A DNA stretch of 45,294 nt from Actinomycetospora chiangmaiensis DSM 45062 (GCF_000379625.1 NZ_KB903230.1:1-45294); one strand, 5' to 3'. Shown: positions 1 to 9,136, counted from the stretch's first letter. A program made the numbers and translations. Notes: a model not told the origin generated them from the letters alone.

Positions 1-316
1 GGTTGCCCGTCGGCACGTCGGGCTCGTTCCCGGCTCGAGCGCAGTGGACGGCGGTGGTGCCAGGCCGACTCGACCAGCAGGCGACGGGCATGGGAGTTCC
101 CGGTCTTGGTGATCCCGCCCTGGACCCGTCGGGCGCCGGAGGAGAACTCCGAGGGCACCAGTCCGAGGTAGGAACCGGTGGTGGCGCCGGTGAAGCGGTG
201 CCAGTCGGCGACCTCGACGCAGAGCCCGGTCGCGGTCAACGTCGAGACGCCCCGCAGACACGACAGCCGCCCGACCGGACCAGCCAACGCTGCCGGGCGC
301 TCCTCCGAGTGACCCG
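1..316 (-). pseudogene. IS110/IS116-type transposase, C-terminal fragment
   Basis: Read on the minus strand, this stretch encodes the C-terminal Transposase_20 (IS116/IS110/IS902) domain. Recognisable pieces are GVSTLTATGLCVEVADWHRF, then YLGLVPSEFSSGARR and ITKTGNSHARRLLVESAW, which match the conserved order of that family. The reading runs off the left edge of the window. No N-terminal DEDD catalytic half is present upstream: the frame runs straight into the 3' end of the kinase gene. It is therefore a 5'-truncated remnant or a mobile-element scar. No inverted repeats are expected in this family and none were sought beyond the edge. Confidence 0.75.
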
Positions 317-1576
317 TCACTTCCCGGGCGACGGGTAGACCGCCACCAGGTGCGGCAGGAAGAGCAGCGCCAGCACGCTCAGGGCCACCGCCACCGCGGC
401 GATCACGATGTAGAGCCAGCGCCGACGTCCTGTTGCATCGGGCTCCGAAACTGGAGGCTCGGCGCGATCTTCGGTAGGTGTCCTCGAGGCAGGCCCGGCC
501 GTCCGCGGCGTGGGACGCGACTCGACGGGTGCGTCGGTCGGGCGGGAGAGGGGGCCGGTGGCCGGGGCCGGGCCGGAAGTGCCGGCTCCTGGCCCCGGCT
601 CCGGCGCTCGATCCCGAGCCGCCGGCTCCCGGTCGGCGGCGGCCAGGACGGCGGGGGCTCCGAGCACGGGAACGCCCTCTCGGCCGAGCCAGCCATGTCC
701 CCAGGCCGCGGCCCCGGCCTCGGCGAGTGTCGTCGCGAACGTCTCGGCGCTCCCGGCGCGGTGCGCGGGGTCGGTCGCGAGATTCAGCATGATCACGGCC
801 GCGATCGGTTCGGGGACGTCGGGGGCTACCGCCCGGAGAGCAGCGGGCTCCTCGTAGGCGTGCTTGAACATCAGGGACAGGACGTCCCCGTTGTCGGTGA
901 AGGGGAGCGCGCCGGCGAGGAGCTCGTAGAGCAACGTTGCGAGGCCGTACACGTCGGTGGCGGGCGAGAGGGGGCTGCCACGCACCTGTTCCGGTGCGAT
1001 GTAGGCGGCGGTGCCGAGGACGTCGCCGGCACGGGTCACGGCGGTGTCCGCGCCGCCGGTCACCTTGGCGATGCCGAAGTCGGTGACCTTCACGACCCCG
1101 CTGGTGGTGAAGAGCATGTTCTCCGGCTTGATGTCACGGTGCAGGACTCCGCGACCGTGTGCGGCGGCCAGTCCGGCGGCACAGGCGAGGACGACGGCAG
1201 TAGCGGCTTGCGGACTGAATCCCTCGCGGGCCGTCCGCTCGCGGAGGGACCCGCCGCCCAATTGCTCCATGACGAGCAGGCACAGGTCGTCGCATTCGAG
1301 GTAGTCGTACACGGGAACGACATGCGGGTGGTCGAGAGAGGCCAGGACCCGCGCCTCGGAGGCGAAGCGGCGTCGTGTGGCGGGATCGGCGGCGAAGGTC
1401 GCGGGGAGCTGTTTGATCGCGACGTCCCGATCGAGATGGCGGTGGTGCGCACCGAACACCACGCCCCATCCGCCACGCCCAAGCACCTCGCCGATCTCGT
1501 AGGCGGGCAAGGCTTCTCGGAGGCGCTCCGCGTCATCGCTCATCGCGATACCGTGGATACTCGGGGTGAGCGGCAC
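317..1576 (-). CDS. Membrane-anchored Ser/Thr protein kinase (Pkn type)
   Basis: Hanks-type Ser/Thr kinase of 419 residues. The glycine loop GRGGWGVVF lies near residues 33-41, the ATP lysine is K55 in VAIK, the catalytic loop HRDIKPEN is at 146-153, the metal-binding DFG at 166-168, and the APEQ activation-segment end follows. After about residue 290 comes a Pro/Ala/Arg-rich linker and one membrane helix (about 388-412) with a very short outside tail, so no PASTA or other sensor domain is present. The GTG start is supported by GAGGAG seven bases upstream; an internal ATG at 1543 has no ribosome site. It is divergent from the FHA/reductase fusion across 284 bp, and two FHA proteins lie next to it. 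FHA domains bind phosphothreonine, so these are plausible targets (inference). Confidence 0.92.
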   Translation of the reverse strand: MPLTPSIHGIAMSDDAERLREALPAYEIGEVLGRGGWGVVFGAHHRHLDRDVAIKQLPATFAADPATRRRFASEARVLASLDHPHVVPVYDYLECDDLCLLVMEQLGGGSLRERTAREGFSPQAATAVVLACAAGLAAAHGRGVLHRDIKPENMLFTTSGVVKVTDFGIAKVTGGADTAVTRAGDVLGTAAYIAPEQVRGSPLSPATDVYGLATLLYELLAGALPFTDNGDVLSLMFKHAYEEPAALRAVAPDVPEPIAAVIMLNLATDPAHRAGSAETFATTLAEAGAAAWGHGWLGREGVPVLGAPAVLAAADREPAARDRAPEPGPGAGTSGPAPATGPLSRPTDAPVESRPTPRTAGPASRTPTEDRAEPPVSEPDATGRRRWLYIVIAAVAVALSVLALLFLPHLVAVYPSPGK

Positions 1577-1860
1577 ATACCGGCTCCTCGCGTGAGTCTC
1601 GGTCGTCGGGGCGATCCTAGTGCCGAGCCGACCGAGATCGGTGCCCGAATGTCGTACGGCTTCGTGACGACTTCGCTACCGTCCGCCGTGACGCGTTCCG
1701 ACAAAGTGAGCAAATGTGCGAAAAGAGGCCTGTCCTCGCGGGATCGCAGCCGAGCCGACACTCGTTCGTCGTAGAAATCGGCTCCAGCCCACCTCTACGG
1801 TGTGTAGCTATCGGCCGGTCGCGTCGGCGAATCGTCCGCGCCCGAGAGCGGGAGTTGTGA

Positions 1861-4800
1861 ATGGACCGCAACCCGATCGTCGAGATCCGCGAACCCGGGC
1901 GTGCCGTGCGGCGCCTCGTGCTCGATCAACCGATCGAGGTGGGACGGGAGTGCGACGGCGAGAACCTCGCGGATCCCGGTGTCTCCCGACGTCACCTGCG
2001 GTTGGTGCCGACCCCGACGGGGCTGTCGCTGGTGGACCTCGAGAGCCGCAACGGGACGCTGCTCAACGGCGTAGAGGTCAGGGGCCGGGTGGTCCTGGAG
2101 CCCGGTGACGTGGTGCGTCTCGGCAATTCCGAGATCGTGATGGTGGGCCGCACCGAACGGGTGGCTGCCCCGTCGCGGGCCACCTCGCTCGTCTCGGGCG
2201 CCGACCTCCCGGTGCCGCCGCCCCCCGCCCCGCCCGTCGCCCCGTCACCCCGTCCCGCCGCCGCGGTGCTCGTGGATCGCGTGCTCGGCCGATACCCCCG
2301 CCGGGGCGAAACGGTGTTCCCGGTGTCCACTGAGATGCGGACGCGGGTCCCGATCGGGGTGTGGCACGCCGTCCGCATCGGCAGCGTCCTGCTCTACGTG
2401 GCCCTCTGCGTCGCCTTGTTCGTCGCGCCCTCGACGGGTCTGTTCTGGTTCTTCGGCGTCATTGTGCCGTTGCTTCCGATCCTGTTCTTCACGGCCCCCG
2501 GCCTGTGGCGCAACATCTGCCCGCTGGCCGCGTCGAACCAGGCACCGCGAGTCCTCGGGTTCACGCGGGGCGGCACGGTGCCCGAGTGGCTGCGCCGCCG
2601 CGGATACCTCGTCGCGATCACCCTGTTCTTCGGCATCACCGGCGCTCGGCTGGCCATCTTCAACGTCAACGGCGCGGCCACCGGGATACTGCTGTCCATC
2701 ACGATCGTCAACGCGCTCCTCGCCGGATTCTTCTTCAAAGGCAAGAGCGGTTGGTGCAGCAGTATCTGTCCGCTGCTGCCCCTCCAGCGAGTCTACGGGC
2801 AGACGCCGTTCGCAAAGGTCCCCAACAGCCACTGCCAACCCTGTGTGGCGTGCACCAAGAACTGCTACGACTTCCAGCCCGCCGCCGCCTACCAGGCTGA
2901 TCTCCACGAGCCCGACCCGGAATGGACCGCGCCGCGCCGGCTGTTCGTCGGCGCGCTCCCGGGCTTCGTCCTCGGCTTCTTCGTCCTCGTCGGGCAGCAT
3001 TCGCTCCCGCTCGGGTCGATCTACGGACAGCTCGCGCTGTTCTTCCTCGGCTCGATCGGGCTGTTCTTCGCCGCGCAGGCGCTGTTCCCCCACCGACCGG
3101 CGCTGATCGTGGCCATCTGGGCCGCCGTCGCGATCGACACCTTCTACTGGTTCGCCGGGGTCACGTTGGCCGGCTCCTTCGCCACGCTCACCGGGCTGGC
3201 GGCTCCGTGGCTCCGGTGGCCGATCTTCGTCGTCGTCGTGCTGCTCTCGCTGCTGTGGATCGCGAGGACCGTGATCAAGTCCCGCCAGTACGAGTCGGAG
3301 ATCGGTGCTGTTCTCGGCCGGCCGCTGCCGCTGGTCGAGGTCGAGCGCCCGGCACCTCCGGCGGGCTCCTCGGAGACGGGCGACGACGCCGTCGAGGTCC
3401 GGGTGGACGACGGCGCCCCGGTATCGGTGTCCGAGGGCACCAGCCTCCTCGAGGTGGCCGAGCAGCAGGGCCTGCCGATCGAGGCCGGCTGCAGGATGGG
3501 AGTGTGCGGGGCCGATCCCGTCGCCGTGCTCGGGGGCGGCGACTGCCTGGCCCCGGCCGAGGAGGAGGAGGCGAACACGCTCCGGCGCCTCGGCCTCGGC
3601 GCGAGCACACGGATGGCGTGCTGCGCGCGCGTCCAGGGCTCGGGCTCGGTGACGATGTCGCTGACCCCCGAGCCCGGTGGACCCGACGACGCCGAGACAC
3701 CCCAGGACTACGACCGCTCGATCGTCAGCGTCGTGGTACTCGGCAACGGCATCGCCGGCGTGACGGCGGCGGACTTCCTCCGCCGCGGACATCCCGACTG
3801 CGAGATCCACCTCGTCGGGCAGGAATCGCACGTGCTCTACAACCGGATGGGGATTTCCCGCCTGGTGTACGGCCGCTCGGCGATGCAGGGGCTCTACCTC
3901 CTGCCCGAGGAGTGGTACGACGAGCACGGCGTCACGGCGTGGCTGAACACCGTCGCCACCCGCATCGACCTCCGGGCCAGGCGGGTCCACCTCGGTACGG
4001 GCGACACCATCCCGTACGACCGGCTCGTCATCGCCACCGGGAGCAGCAGCGCCGTGCCGCCGCTGGACCGCGCCGACCGGCCGGGAAGCTTCGTGCTCCG
4101 CTCGGCCGCCGATGCGATCGCGGTGCGGGCCTACGTCCAACAGCGCCGGTGTCGCGACGCCGTGGTGTCCGGGGGCGGCCTGCTCGGGCTAGAGGCGGCG
4201 CATGCGCTGCACGAGCTGGGACTCCGCGTCACCGTCCTCGAGCGCGGCGCGCGGTTGCTCTCCAAGCAGATCGACGAGACGGCGAGCGCGCTCGCCCACG
4301 CCCACTTCGCCGGGCTGGGCATGCACGTGCTCTATCGGGGCGAGGCGAAGGACCTCGACGGCGACGACCGCGTCACCGGGGTCGCACTCGCCGACGGCCG
4401 CGTGCTGAGCTGCGACGTCTATGTGGCTGCCGTCGGGATCCGGCCCAACTCCGGGCTGGCCGCGGACGCCGGCGTCGCCGTGAAACGCGGTGTACTCGTG
4501 GACGACCGTATGGAGACCGACGTCCCAGGGGTGTTCGCGGTGGGCGATGTCGCAGAGCACGGCGGGCGTGTCCTGGGTCTGTGGCCCATCGCGGCCAAGC
4601 AGGGTGAGGTGGCGGCGGTGAACGCGCTCGGCGGCGACGAGCGCCTCGTCGCCGAAGTGCCCGCGACGATCCTCAAAGGCGTCGACCTCGACCTCTTCTC
4701 CGTCGGGCGCTTCGAGCCGGAGACCGGTGACGAGGTCTTGTCCGACCTCGACCCCGCCGAACCGTCGTACCGCAAGCTCGTCGTGGCGGACGGTCGTGCA

Positions 4801-4971
4801 GTCGGGGCGATCGTGGTGGGGCACCACCCGGCGGTCGTCGCGGCGTTGTCGACCGCGGTCCGCCAGGGATCGGTCCTGGCGCCGGACGTCCTGGCGGCGG
4901 TGCGAGGCGGTGACTGGGAGGCGCTCAGCGCGCGCCGCCGACCCGCGGTGTCGTCGTTGCCCAGCGCGTGA
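1861..4971 (+). CDS. FHA - membrane Fe-S - ferredoxin-like - NAD(P)/FAD reductase fusion
   Basis: A 1036-residue multidomain protein. Residues about 20-103 form an FHA domain (VGRE, SRRH, SRNGTLLNG). Residues about 175-475 contain some eight membrane helices with NapH/NosR-like cysteines: C220-P, C299-x3-C303-P, and a classical 4Fe-4S set C325, C328, C331, C335. Residues about 510-605 are a 2Fe-2S ferredoxin-like domain with C544 and C549, but D552 where a third cysteine is usual, plus C587 and C588. Residues about 620-1020 are a class I pyridine-nucleotide disulphide oxidoreductase resembling the NADH:FAD module of NirB, with GNGIAG (628-633) for FAD and GGGLLG (771-776) for NAD(P). The ATG follows GGGAG by six bases. 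Inferred role: moving electrons from NAD(P)H through flavin and Fe-S centres in the membrane, gated by phosphorylation-dependent binding. Confidence 0.88.
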   Translation: MDRNPIVEIREPGRAVRRLVLDQPIEVGRECDGENLADPGVSRRHLRLVPTPTGLSLVDLESRNGTLLNGVEVRGRVVLEPGDVVRLGNSEIVMVGRTERVAAPSRATSLVSGADLPVPPPPAPPVAPSPRPAAAVLVDRVLGRYPRRGETVFPVSTEMRTRVPIGVWHAVRIGSVLLYVALCVALFVAPSTGLFWFFGVIVPLLPILFFTAPGLWRNICPLAASNQAPRVLGFTRGGTVPEWLRRRGYLVAITLFFGITGARLAIFNVNGAATGILLSITIVNALLAGFFFKGKSGWCSSICPLLPLQRVYGQTPFAKVPNSHCQPCVACTKNCYDFQPAAAYQADLHEPDPEWTAPRRLFVGALPGFVLGFFVLVGQHSLPLGSIYGQLALFFLGSIGLFFAAQALFPHRPALIVAIWAAVAIDTFYWFAGVTLAGSFATLTGLAAPWLRWPIFVVVVLLSLLWIARTVIKSRQYESEIGAVLGRPLPLVEVERPAPPAGSSETGDDAVEVRVDDGAPVSVSEGTSLLEVAEQQGLPIEAGCRMGVCGADPVAVLGGGDCLAPAEEEEANTLRRLGLGASTRMACCARVQGSGSVTMSLTPEPGGPDDAETPQDYDRSIVSVVVLGNGIAGVTAADFLRRGHPDCEIHLVGQESHVLYNRMGISRLVYGRSAMQGLYLLPEEWYDEHGVTAWLNTVATRIDLRARRVHLGTGDTIPYDRLVIATGSSSAVPPLDRADRPGSFVLRSAADAIAVRAYVQQRRCRDAVVSGGGLLGLEAAHALHELGLRVTVLERGARLLSKQIDETASALAHAHFAGLGMHVLYRGEAKDLDGDDRVTGVALADGRVLSCDVYVAAVGIRPNSGLAADAGVAVKRGVLVDDRMETDVPGVFAVGDVAEHGGRVLGLWPIAAKQGEVAAVNALGGDERLVAEVPATILKGVDLDLFSVGRFEPETGDEVLSDLDPAEPSYRKLVVADGRAVGAIVVGHHPAVVAALSTAVRQGSVLAPDVLAAVRGGDWEALSARRRPAVSSLPSA

Positions 4972-4978
4972 CCGCCGG

Positions 4979-6073
4979 TCAGGAGGCGGTGTGGGCGGTG
5001 GGCTCGTGGACGAACACCTTCATGCCGATCCGGAGGTGCCAGCCGGGTGGGAGCTCGGTCGGCCCGGTCCCGACCCGGGTCCAGCTCTCGGCGCCGGGCT
5101 CGGCGAGATAGGTGCCGCTCACGGTCGAGGCGTCGCGGACCACGACGACGCCGTCGTCGACGGACACGAACGCGTGCACCCGCGAGACGAGGTTGGTCGG
5201 GTCGCTCACCGTGATCGGTGTCGCCCGACCCGCACGCACCGCGGGCTCGTTCTGGGGATCGCGGCCCAGGACATAACTGCGGTCGAGGAGCACGGTGGGA
5301 CCTTCGTCGCAACGCAGCACGCCGATCGGCAGCGGGGCCGCCGCAGTCTCCCGGGCCGGCCCCCCGGCGGGCGCGTGACCGGTGTCGGGCCCCGGGGCAG
5401 CGGCCGCGGTGGGAACGGCACGCGCCGCGGATGGGGCTGGTGCCTCCGCCTTCACCGCCGCAGCCGAATCGCCGGTGGATGGCCCACGCGCCGGCACGGG
5501 CGGGCTGCTCGACGGTGCCGCGGCGACGGCCGGCGGTACAGGCGGCCCGACGTCGGGGACGACCGCCGCGTCGGCCGGGGGGTCGGCGTATTCGCCGTCG
5601 GCGCATTCCCGCACGAAGCCGGCGCCGGGGACCACCCCGCCGGACAGATCGCTCCGGCGGGTGGCACGCAGCGCCCGGGCCGCTCCGGAGCCCACGGTCA
5701 CGCGGTGGACCGGCTCCGGGACGAGACGGTCCACCCACGTCGACGTCTCGCGGCCGGTTGAGGTCATGGTCGTGGCGCCCTGCACGACCTCGCACCAGAC
5801 CTCGCCCCGCAGAAGCACGACGAGGCCGTCGGGCACCGGGACGACGAGACCGAACGCCACCGGGTCCGGGTCCGGCCGCCCGGCGACCCACTGGGCGAGG
5901 GCCGCTGCGATCCGCCCGGCGCTCCCCCCGGCCGCGGCGGTCTCGACGGCGTCCACCAGGCGCTCCGCCTGCTCCTCCTCACCCACGACGAGGACGACGA
6001 CGTCCCCGTAGCGCGCGACGAGGCCCTCGCCGCGCTCGACGCCGACCCGGAGGAGGCACGGAGGGGCCGTCAC
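4979..6073 (-). CDS. FHA-domain protein with N-terminal unknown domain
   Basis: 364 residues. The first ~140 residues form a compact alpha/beta domain I do not recognise by name. A Pro/Ala-rich linker follows. The C-terminal ~110 residues are an FHA domain, seen in YVLGRDPQNEP, NLVSRVHAFV and the SGTYLAEPG turn. No membrane segment is present, so it is probably cytosolic. The GTG start overlaps the TGA of the preceding gene (GTGA, 6070-6073), which fixes the start and implies translational coupling. It is the last gene of a three-gene minus-strand unit. Its 3' end converges on the FHA/reductase fusion with only seven bases between the stops. It may be an adaptor or substrate of the nearby Ser/Thr kinase (inference). 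Confidence 0.85.
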   Translation of the reverse strand: MTAPPCLLRVGVERGEGLVARYGDVVVLVVGEEEQAERLVDAVETAAAGGSAGRIAAALAQWVAGRPDPDPVAFGLVVPVPDGLVVLLRGEVWCEVVQGATTMTSTGRETSTWVDRLVPEPVHRVTVGSGAARALRATRRSDLSGGVVPGAGFVRECADGEYADPPADAAVVPDVGPPVPPAVAAAPSSSPPVPARGPSTGDSAAAVKAEAPAPSAARAVPTAAAAPGPDTGHAPAGGPARETAAAPLPIGVLRCDEGPTVLLDRSYVLGRDPQNEPAVRAGRATPITVSDPTNLVSRVHAFVSVDDGVVVVRDASTVSGTYLAEPGAESWTRVGTGPTELPPGWHLRIGMKVFVHEPTAHTAS

Positions 6074-6630
6074 AGATGCAGTCCCTTGGTGGTGAACAGC
6101 CACAGCGCCGAGGTCAGCCAGAGCCCGGCCAGCGCGGTGAACAGCAGCCCGCCCAGCACGGGGATCGACCAGGAGGGCATCCCGCGTCGGGTCAGTACGA
6201 GCATCTTCGCGACGAAGGCCCCGTAGAAGAGACACCCGAGCACCGAGTGCAGGAGCACCCGGACCCCGTCCCACTGGAACCCGAGCGCGTACATGCAGTG
6301 CACGGCGACGGGCACCGTCACAATCAGCGCGACCCGCCCCGACCACCGATGAACCGGTGCGGTCCAGGCCGGCGCCTCGGTGCGGTGCGGCCGGGCGCCC
6401 GAGCCGACCTGCACGAGCGCCAGGACCGCCGCGAAGGTCGCGACCCACGCCTTGGCGTACGCGGCGCTGGAGAAGCCGGCCAGGTCCAGCGCGGCGCCCG
6501 TCGGATGGTGGACACGCGCGTACACGCCCAACATCAGGGCCGTCGCGCAGCCGGCGAAGATCGCCCCGATCAACCAGCCCGACCAGCGGTCCCCGGTCGG
6601 GGTCCGGACCGGGACGGCGCTGCGCGTCAT
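6070..6630 (-). CDS. Small multi-pass membrane protein with cytochrome b-like histidines (DUF6529-like)
   Basis: 186 residues with about five hydrophobic helices. Histidines lie in the membrane part: a VHRWSGR motif, a second histidine about 14 residues on (AVHCMY), and LLHSVLG in the next helix. This layout resembles the haem-ligating histidine pairs of small cytochrome b-type proteins. I believe it belongs to the actinobacterial family DUF6529, but could not check. The ATG at 6630 is preceded by GGGAG at six bases, so I reject an upstream in-frame start at 6954, which would read through the neighbouring gene. It overlaps the downstream FHA gene by four bases. If it binds haem, it could receive electrons from the membrane Fe-S reductase encoded opposite (inference). 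Confidence 0.8.
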   Translation of the reverse strand: MTRSAVPVRTPTGDRWSGWLIGAIFAGCATALMLGVYARVHHPTGAALDLAGFSSAAYAKAWVATFAAVLALVQVGSGARPHRTEAPAWTAPVHRWSGRVALIVTVPVAVHCMYALGFQWDGVRVLLHSVLGCLFYGAFVAKMLVLTRRGMPSWSIPVLGGLLFTALAGLWLTSALWLFTTKGLHL

Positions 6631-6655
6631 GGCATGCTCCCGTCTCTGCGTCGCA

Positions 6656-7330
6656 TCACGGGTCGACGACGGTGTCCGTGCCGGTGACCGTCGCTGCGGT
6701 CGTGGTGACCCCGTTCTCGGTGAAGGTCCCCGTCCCCGGGTCCAGCCACGGCGCCGGCGAGCGCGCCGCCCCGCTGTCGACGAGACCGGCCTCGGAGCCG
6801 TCGGGCAGCACGACCCAGCCGACGCGGGTGGCAAGGCCGTTGACCTCCTTGCGGTACTGGAACACTCCGGCGGGTGGCGTCGAGACCGCCGCCGAGAAGG
6901 GGATCGCCGGTTGACCAGCAGCGTTGAGTGAGCCGAACAGCGCGCTGCCGTCAACGTGACCAGTCAGTCCGGCGCCACCATGGCCTGACAGGGTCATCGT
7001 CGTCCCGGTCACCGTGCCCTGCAGCCACGCCTCCACCGAGCGCCCGTCGCACAGGTACGCGGCCGCCTTACCGCCGTTGACCGCGATCGCCACCGGGATC
7101 GCCCCGTCGCTCGTCCGTCCGGCGAAGACGCCCTGCACGGAAGGCGACGACGGGGCAGCGGCCGGAGCCGACGCCGGAACGCCCGCCGTCGGCGTCCCGG
7201 CCACCGCGGAAGCCGCGATCGGGCTCGGTGGTCCCGAACGCCCACCGACCAACGCCGTGTTCGCTCCGATCAGGAGCACGAGCAACGCCGCGACGACGCC
7301 GAGGGTGACCAGGGGCGTTCGAGTAGTCAT
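6656..7330 (-). CDS. Exported or membrane-anchored protein of unknown function
   Basis: 224 residues. A hydrophobic N-terminal helix (LVTLGVVAALLVLLIGANTA) acts as an uncleaved anchor or signal peptide. A ~40-residue Pro/Ala/Ser linker and a beta-rich outer domain follow (about 65-224), with one cysteine in AYLCDGRSVEAWLQG. No catalytic motif was recognised. It is the first gene of the unit followed by the small membrane protein (26 bp gap) and the FHA protein, so its product is likely the outside component of the same system. The ATG lies at the head of the unit, and no second ORF lies upstream for nearly 400 bp, so a promoter should lie there. Confidence 0.75.
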   Translation of the reverse strand: MTTRTPLVTLGVVAALLVLLIGANTALVGGRSGPPSPIAASAVAGTPTAGVPASAPAAAPSSPSVQGVFAGRTSDGAIPVAIAVNGGKAAAYLCDGRSVEAWLQGTVTGTTMTLSGHGGAGLTGHVDGSALFGSLNAAGQPAIPFSAAVSTPPAGVFQYRKEVNGLATRVGWVVLPDGSEAGLVDSGAARSPAPWLDPGTGTFTENGVTTTAATVTGTDTVVDP

Positions 7331-7715
7331 CGCCGCGGGACCTCCCGCCTTTCCACCTCACCGAATGCCGAGACGGCCGGCCTTCGAGGGGAGGATGGGG
7401 AAAGCGCTCCGGTTCGTCTGCAGTAGTGACCTACTGAACGACTGAGGGCGTCGCAGCGGTCGCGCTCCGCGAGCGACGTAGGCTCCGAACAGTGCTTGCC
7501 TCGATCGCTTCATCACCCATGGGTCGCGACGGCGTCGTCTCAGTGATCGTCCGCCTCAGCAGGTGGGCCACTCCGCGACGGAACGGGATACCTAGTTGGG
7601 CGTCGACCCGCCGGGCGGTGAGGCCGGAGACGGCCCCGAGCAGGTCGTTGCCCTCGTCTGATCCGAGCCCTCGGCACTTCCCGTCAACCAGGCACCCCGA
7701 TGCCGCTCCGGCACG
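7331..7715. other. Intergenic, no gene seen
   Basis: About 385 bp between the start of the exported-protein unit and the 3' end of the dioxygenase gene. Reading frames here have no family resemblance and no ribosome site. It should hold the promoter for the minus-strand unit ending at 7330, but I cannot point to convincing -10 and -35 boxes. Confidence 0.5.
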
Positions 7716-8588
7716 TCAGATGTTGGAGGCGTCCGGGGGGAGGTCGGCCGGTGGCTGCGGGACACCGTCGCCGCCGCTGGTCGCGGGACACGTGGCACCG
7801 AGGGTGTAGGCCGTCATCGACAGCGACCCGTAGGCATACCCATCGACGAGGACGTCCAGCTTCGGGTCCGGGTCTGCTCCGGCCAATCCCGCGAAGTACA
7901 GGGCGGGGATGAAGTGGTCCGGAGTCGGGACGGCCGCCGGGAAGTCCGGATGGCCGTCGAGCGCGGCGAACTCGGTGGGAGCGGTCAGCATCCGCTCCCG
8001 GGACTGGTCGCTGAAGCGCCGAGCCCAGGCGTACCCGTCGTCGGCCAGCTCCCAACTCATCGCGCTCAGGTTGTGCACGACGTTGCCGCTGCCGATCACG
8101 AGCACACCCCGACGGCGCAGCGCCGCGAGCCGAGCTCCCAGCTCCAGGTGGTAGTCCAGCGGCTTCTCCGCGTTGATGGAGAGCTGCACGACCGGGATCG
8201 AGGCGTCCGGGAAGGCATGCAGCAGGACCGACCAGGTCCCGTGGTCGATCCCCCAGCTGTCGACGTCGGCGCCCACCCACGTCGGGTGGACCGCGTCGCT
8301 CACCTCCTCCGCGAGCTCGGGCAGGCCCGGCGCGGGGTAGTCGACGGCGAACAGCTCGGGCGGGAACCCGTAGAAGTCGTGGATGGTCCGGGGCCGGGGC
8401 ATCACGGTCACCGCGGACGCGTTGATGTACCAGTGGGCGCTGATCACCAGGATCGCCCGCGGACGAGGCACCGAGTCGCCCAGCGACCGCCACGCGGCGG
8501 TGTACCGGTTGACCGCGAGCGCGTTCATGGGGTTGCCGTGCCCGAGGAACGCGGCGGGCATCAGGTCCTGCTCGGCCATGGGCGCCAT
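7716..8588 (-). CDS. LigB/DODA-type extradiol ring-cleavage dioxygenase
   Basis: 290 residues of the class III extradiol dioxygenase family (4,5-DOPA dioxygenase, YgiD). The hallmarks are LGHGNPMNAL near the N-terminus, the ISAHWY strand with its metal-ligand histidine, the IDHGTWSVL segment, GSGNVVHN and PDHFIPALYFAG. Such enzymes bind one Zn or Fe(II) through histidines and open catechol-like rings next to a hydroxyl group. The C-terminus has a glycine/proline-rich tail. Two starts are possible: 8588 (GGAG only three bases upstream) and ATG 8579 (MAEQDLM, AGAGG at nine bases); the second may be the true one. No regulator or pathway partner lies alongside, so the natural substrate is not indicated. 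Confidence 0.88.
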   Translation of the reverse strand: MAPMAEQDLMPAAFLGHGNPMNALAVNRYTAAWRSLGDSVPRPRAILVISAHWYINASAVTVMPRPRTIHDFYGFPPELFAVDYPAPGLPELAEEVSDAVHPTWVGADVDSWGIDHGTWSVLLHAFPDASIPVVQLSINAEKPLDYHLELGARLAALRRRGVLVIGSGNVVHNLSAMSWELADDGYAWARRFSDQSRERMLTAPTEFAALDGHPDFPAAVPTPDHFIPALYFAGLAGADPDPKLDVLVDGYAYGSLSMTAYTLGATCPATSGGDGVPQPPADLPPDASNI

Positions 8589-8743
8589 CCTCTCCGGTCT
8601 CTACCCGCCTGACCCCACCCGATCGGGCGTCACACAGGCCCGTCGGTCGACACTCGCCGAGGAAGTCGACGAGCACCTGCCCGCACGCGTCGCTGTTATC
8701 CCCGGCGACCACGTAACCGACCTCGACCGGTCAAGCGCGCATC

Positions 8744-8767
8744 CGGGACGACGTGCAGGACGTCCCG
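8744..8767. repeat. Inverted repeat upstream of dioxygenase gene
   Basis: Perfect seven-base arms CGGGACG and CGTCCCG separated by ten bases. It lies 156 bp upstream of the dioxygenase start and just downstream of the small ORF at 8831. It could be a stem-loop terminator for that ORF or an operator. No T-run follows. Confidence 0.35.
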
Positions 8768-8830
8768 CTAGCCTTCGGTGAGCAGGTCGGCGTGGACTGC
8801 GAGGAGAGATCAGGCCGCAGGTGTTGTTGA

Positions 8831-9136
8831 TCAGTCGCGATGAGCGAATCGGCTGCTTTCCATGATCCGCTTCGGTGTGACGGCGGTGATGCGGTCAGCG
8901 AGTCTTGCGGGGACGGTCCAGTCGCCGGGGACACCGGTGTCGCTGGCCTCGTAGGCGGCGGCGTCGAGGAGGCCGTGGGCGTCGTCGGGTCGACGTCCGT
9001 ACCAACCTGCTCGGAGAGCACTGACGTACACGAGCTCCTCGAGAAATGAGCCGCCCACCTGCAGCGAGCCCGAGGCCACAGCGGGTGCCGGTGCTCGGAG
9101 CCCTGTCACCCCGAACCGGAGCCGAGCCTCTGTCAT
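8831..9136 (-). CDS. Hypothetical protein, possibly a 3' fragment
   Basis: A 101-residue frame whose second half looks like genuine protein (FLEELVYVSALRAGWYG and DWTVPARLADRITAVTP), with ordinary residue balance and no low-complexity bias. I do not recognise the family. The ATG lacks a ribosome site, and the first ~25 residues are less convincing. It may therefore be the 3' end of a longer gene whose beginning has decayed in 9137-9465. Confidence that it is expressed is low. Confidence 0.4.
   Translation of the reverse strand: MTEARLRFGVTGLRAPAPAVASGSLQVGGSFLEELVYVSALRAGWYGRRPDDAHGLLDAAAYEASDTGVPGDWTVPARLADRITAVTPKRIMESSRFAHRD

Noticed and set aside
2245..4140. 631-residue open frame antisense to the FHA/reductase fusion
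   Set aside because: Arg/Gly/Pro/Glu-rich shadow translation typical of very GC-rich genes; the plus strand carries clear domains with motifs.
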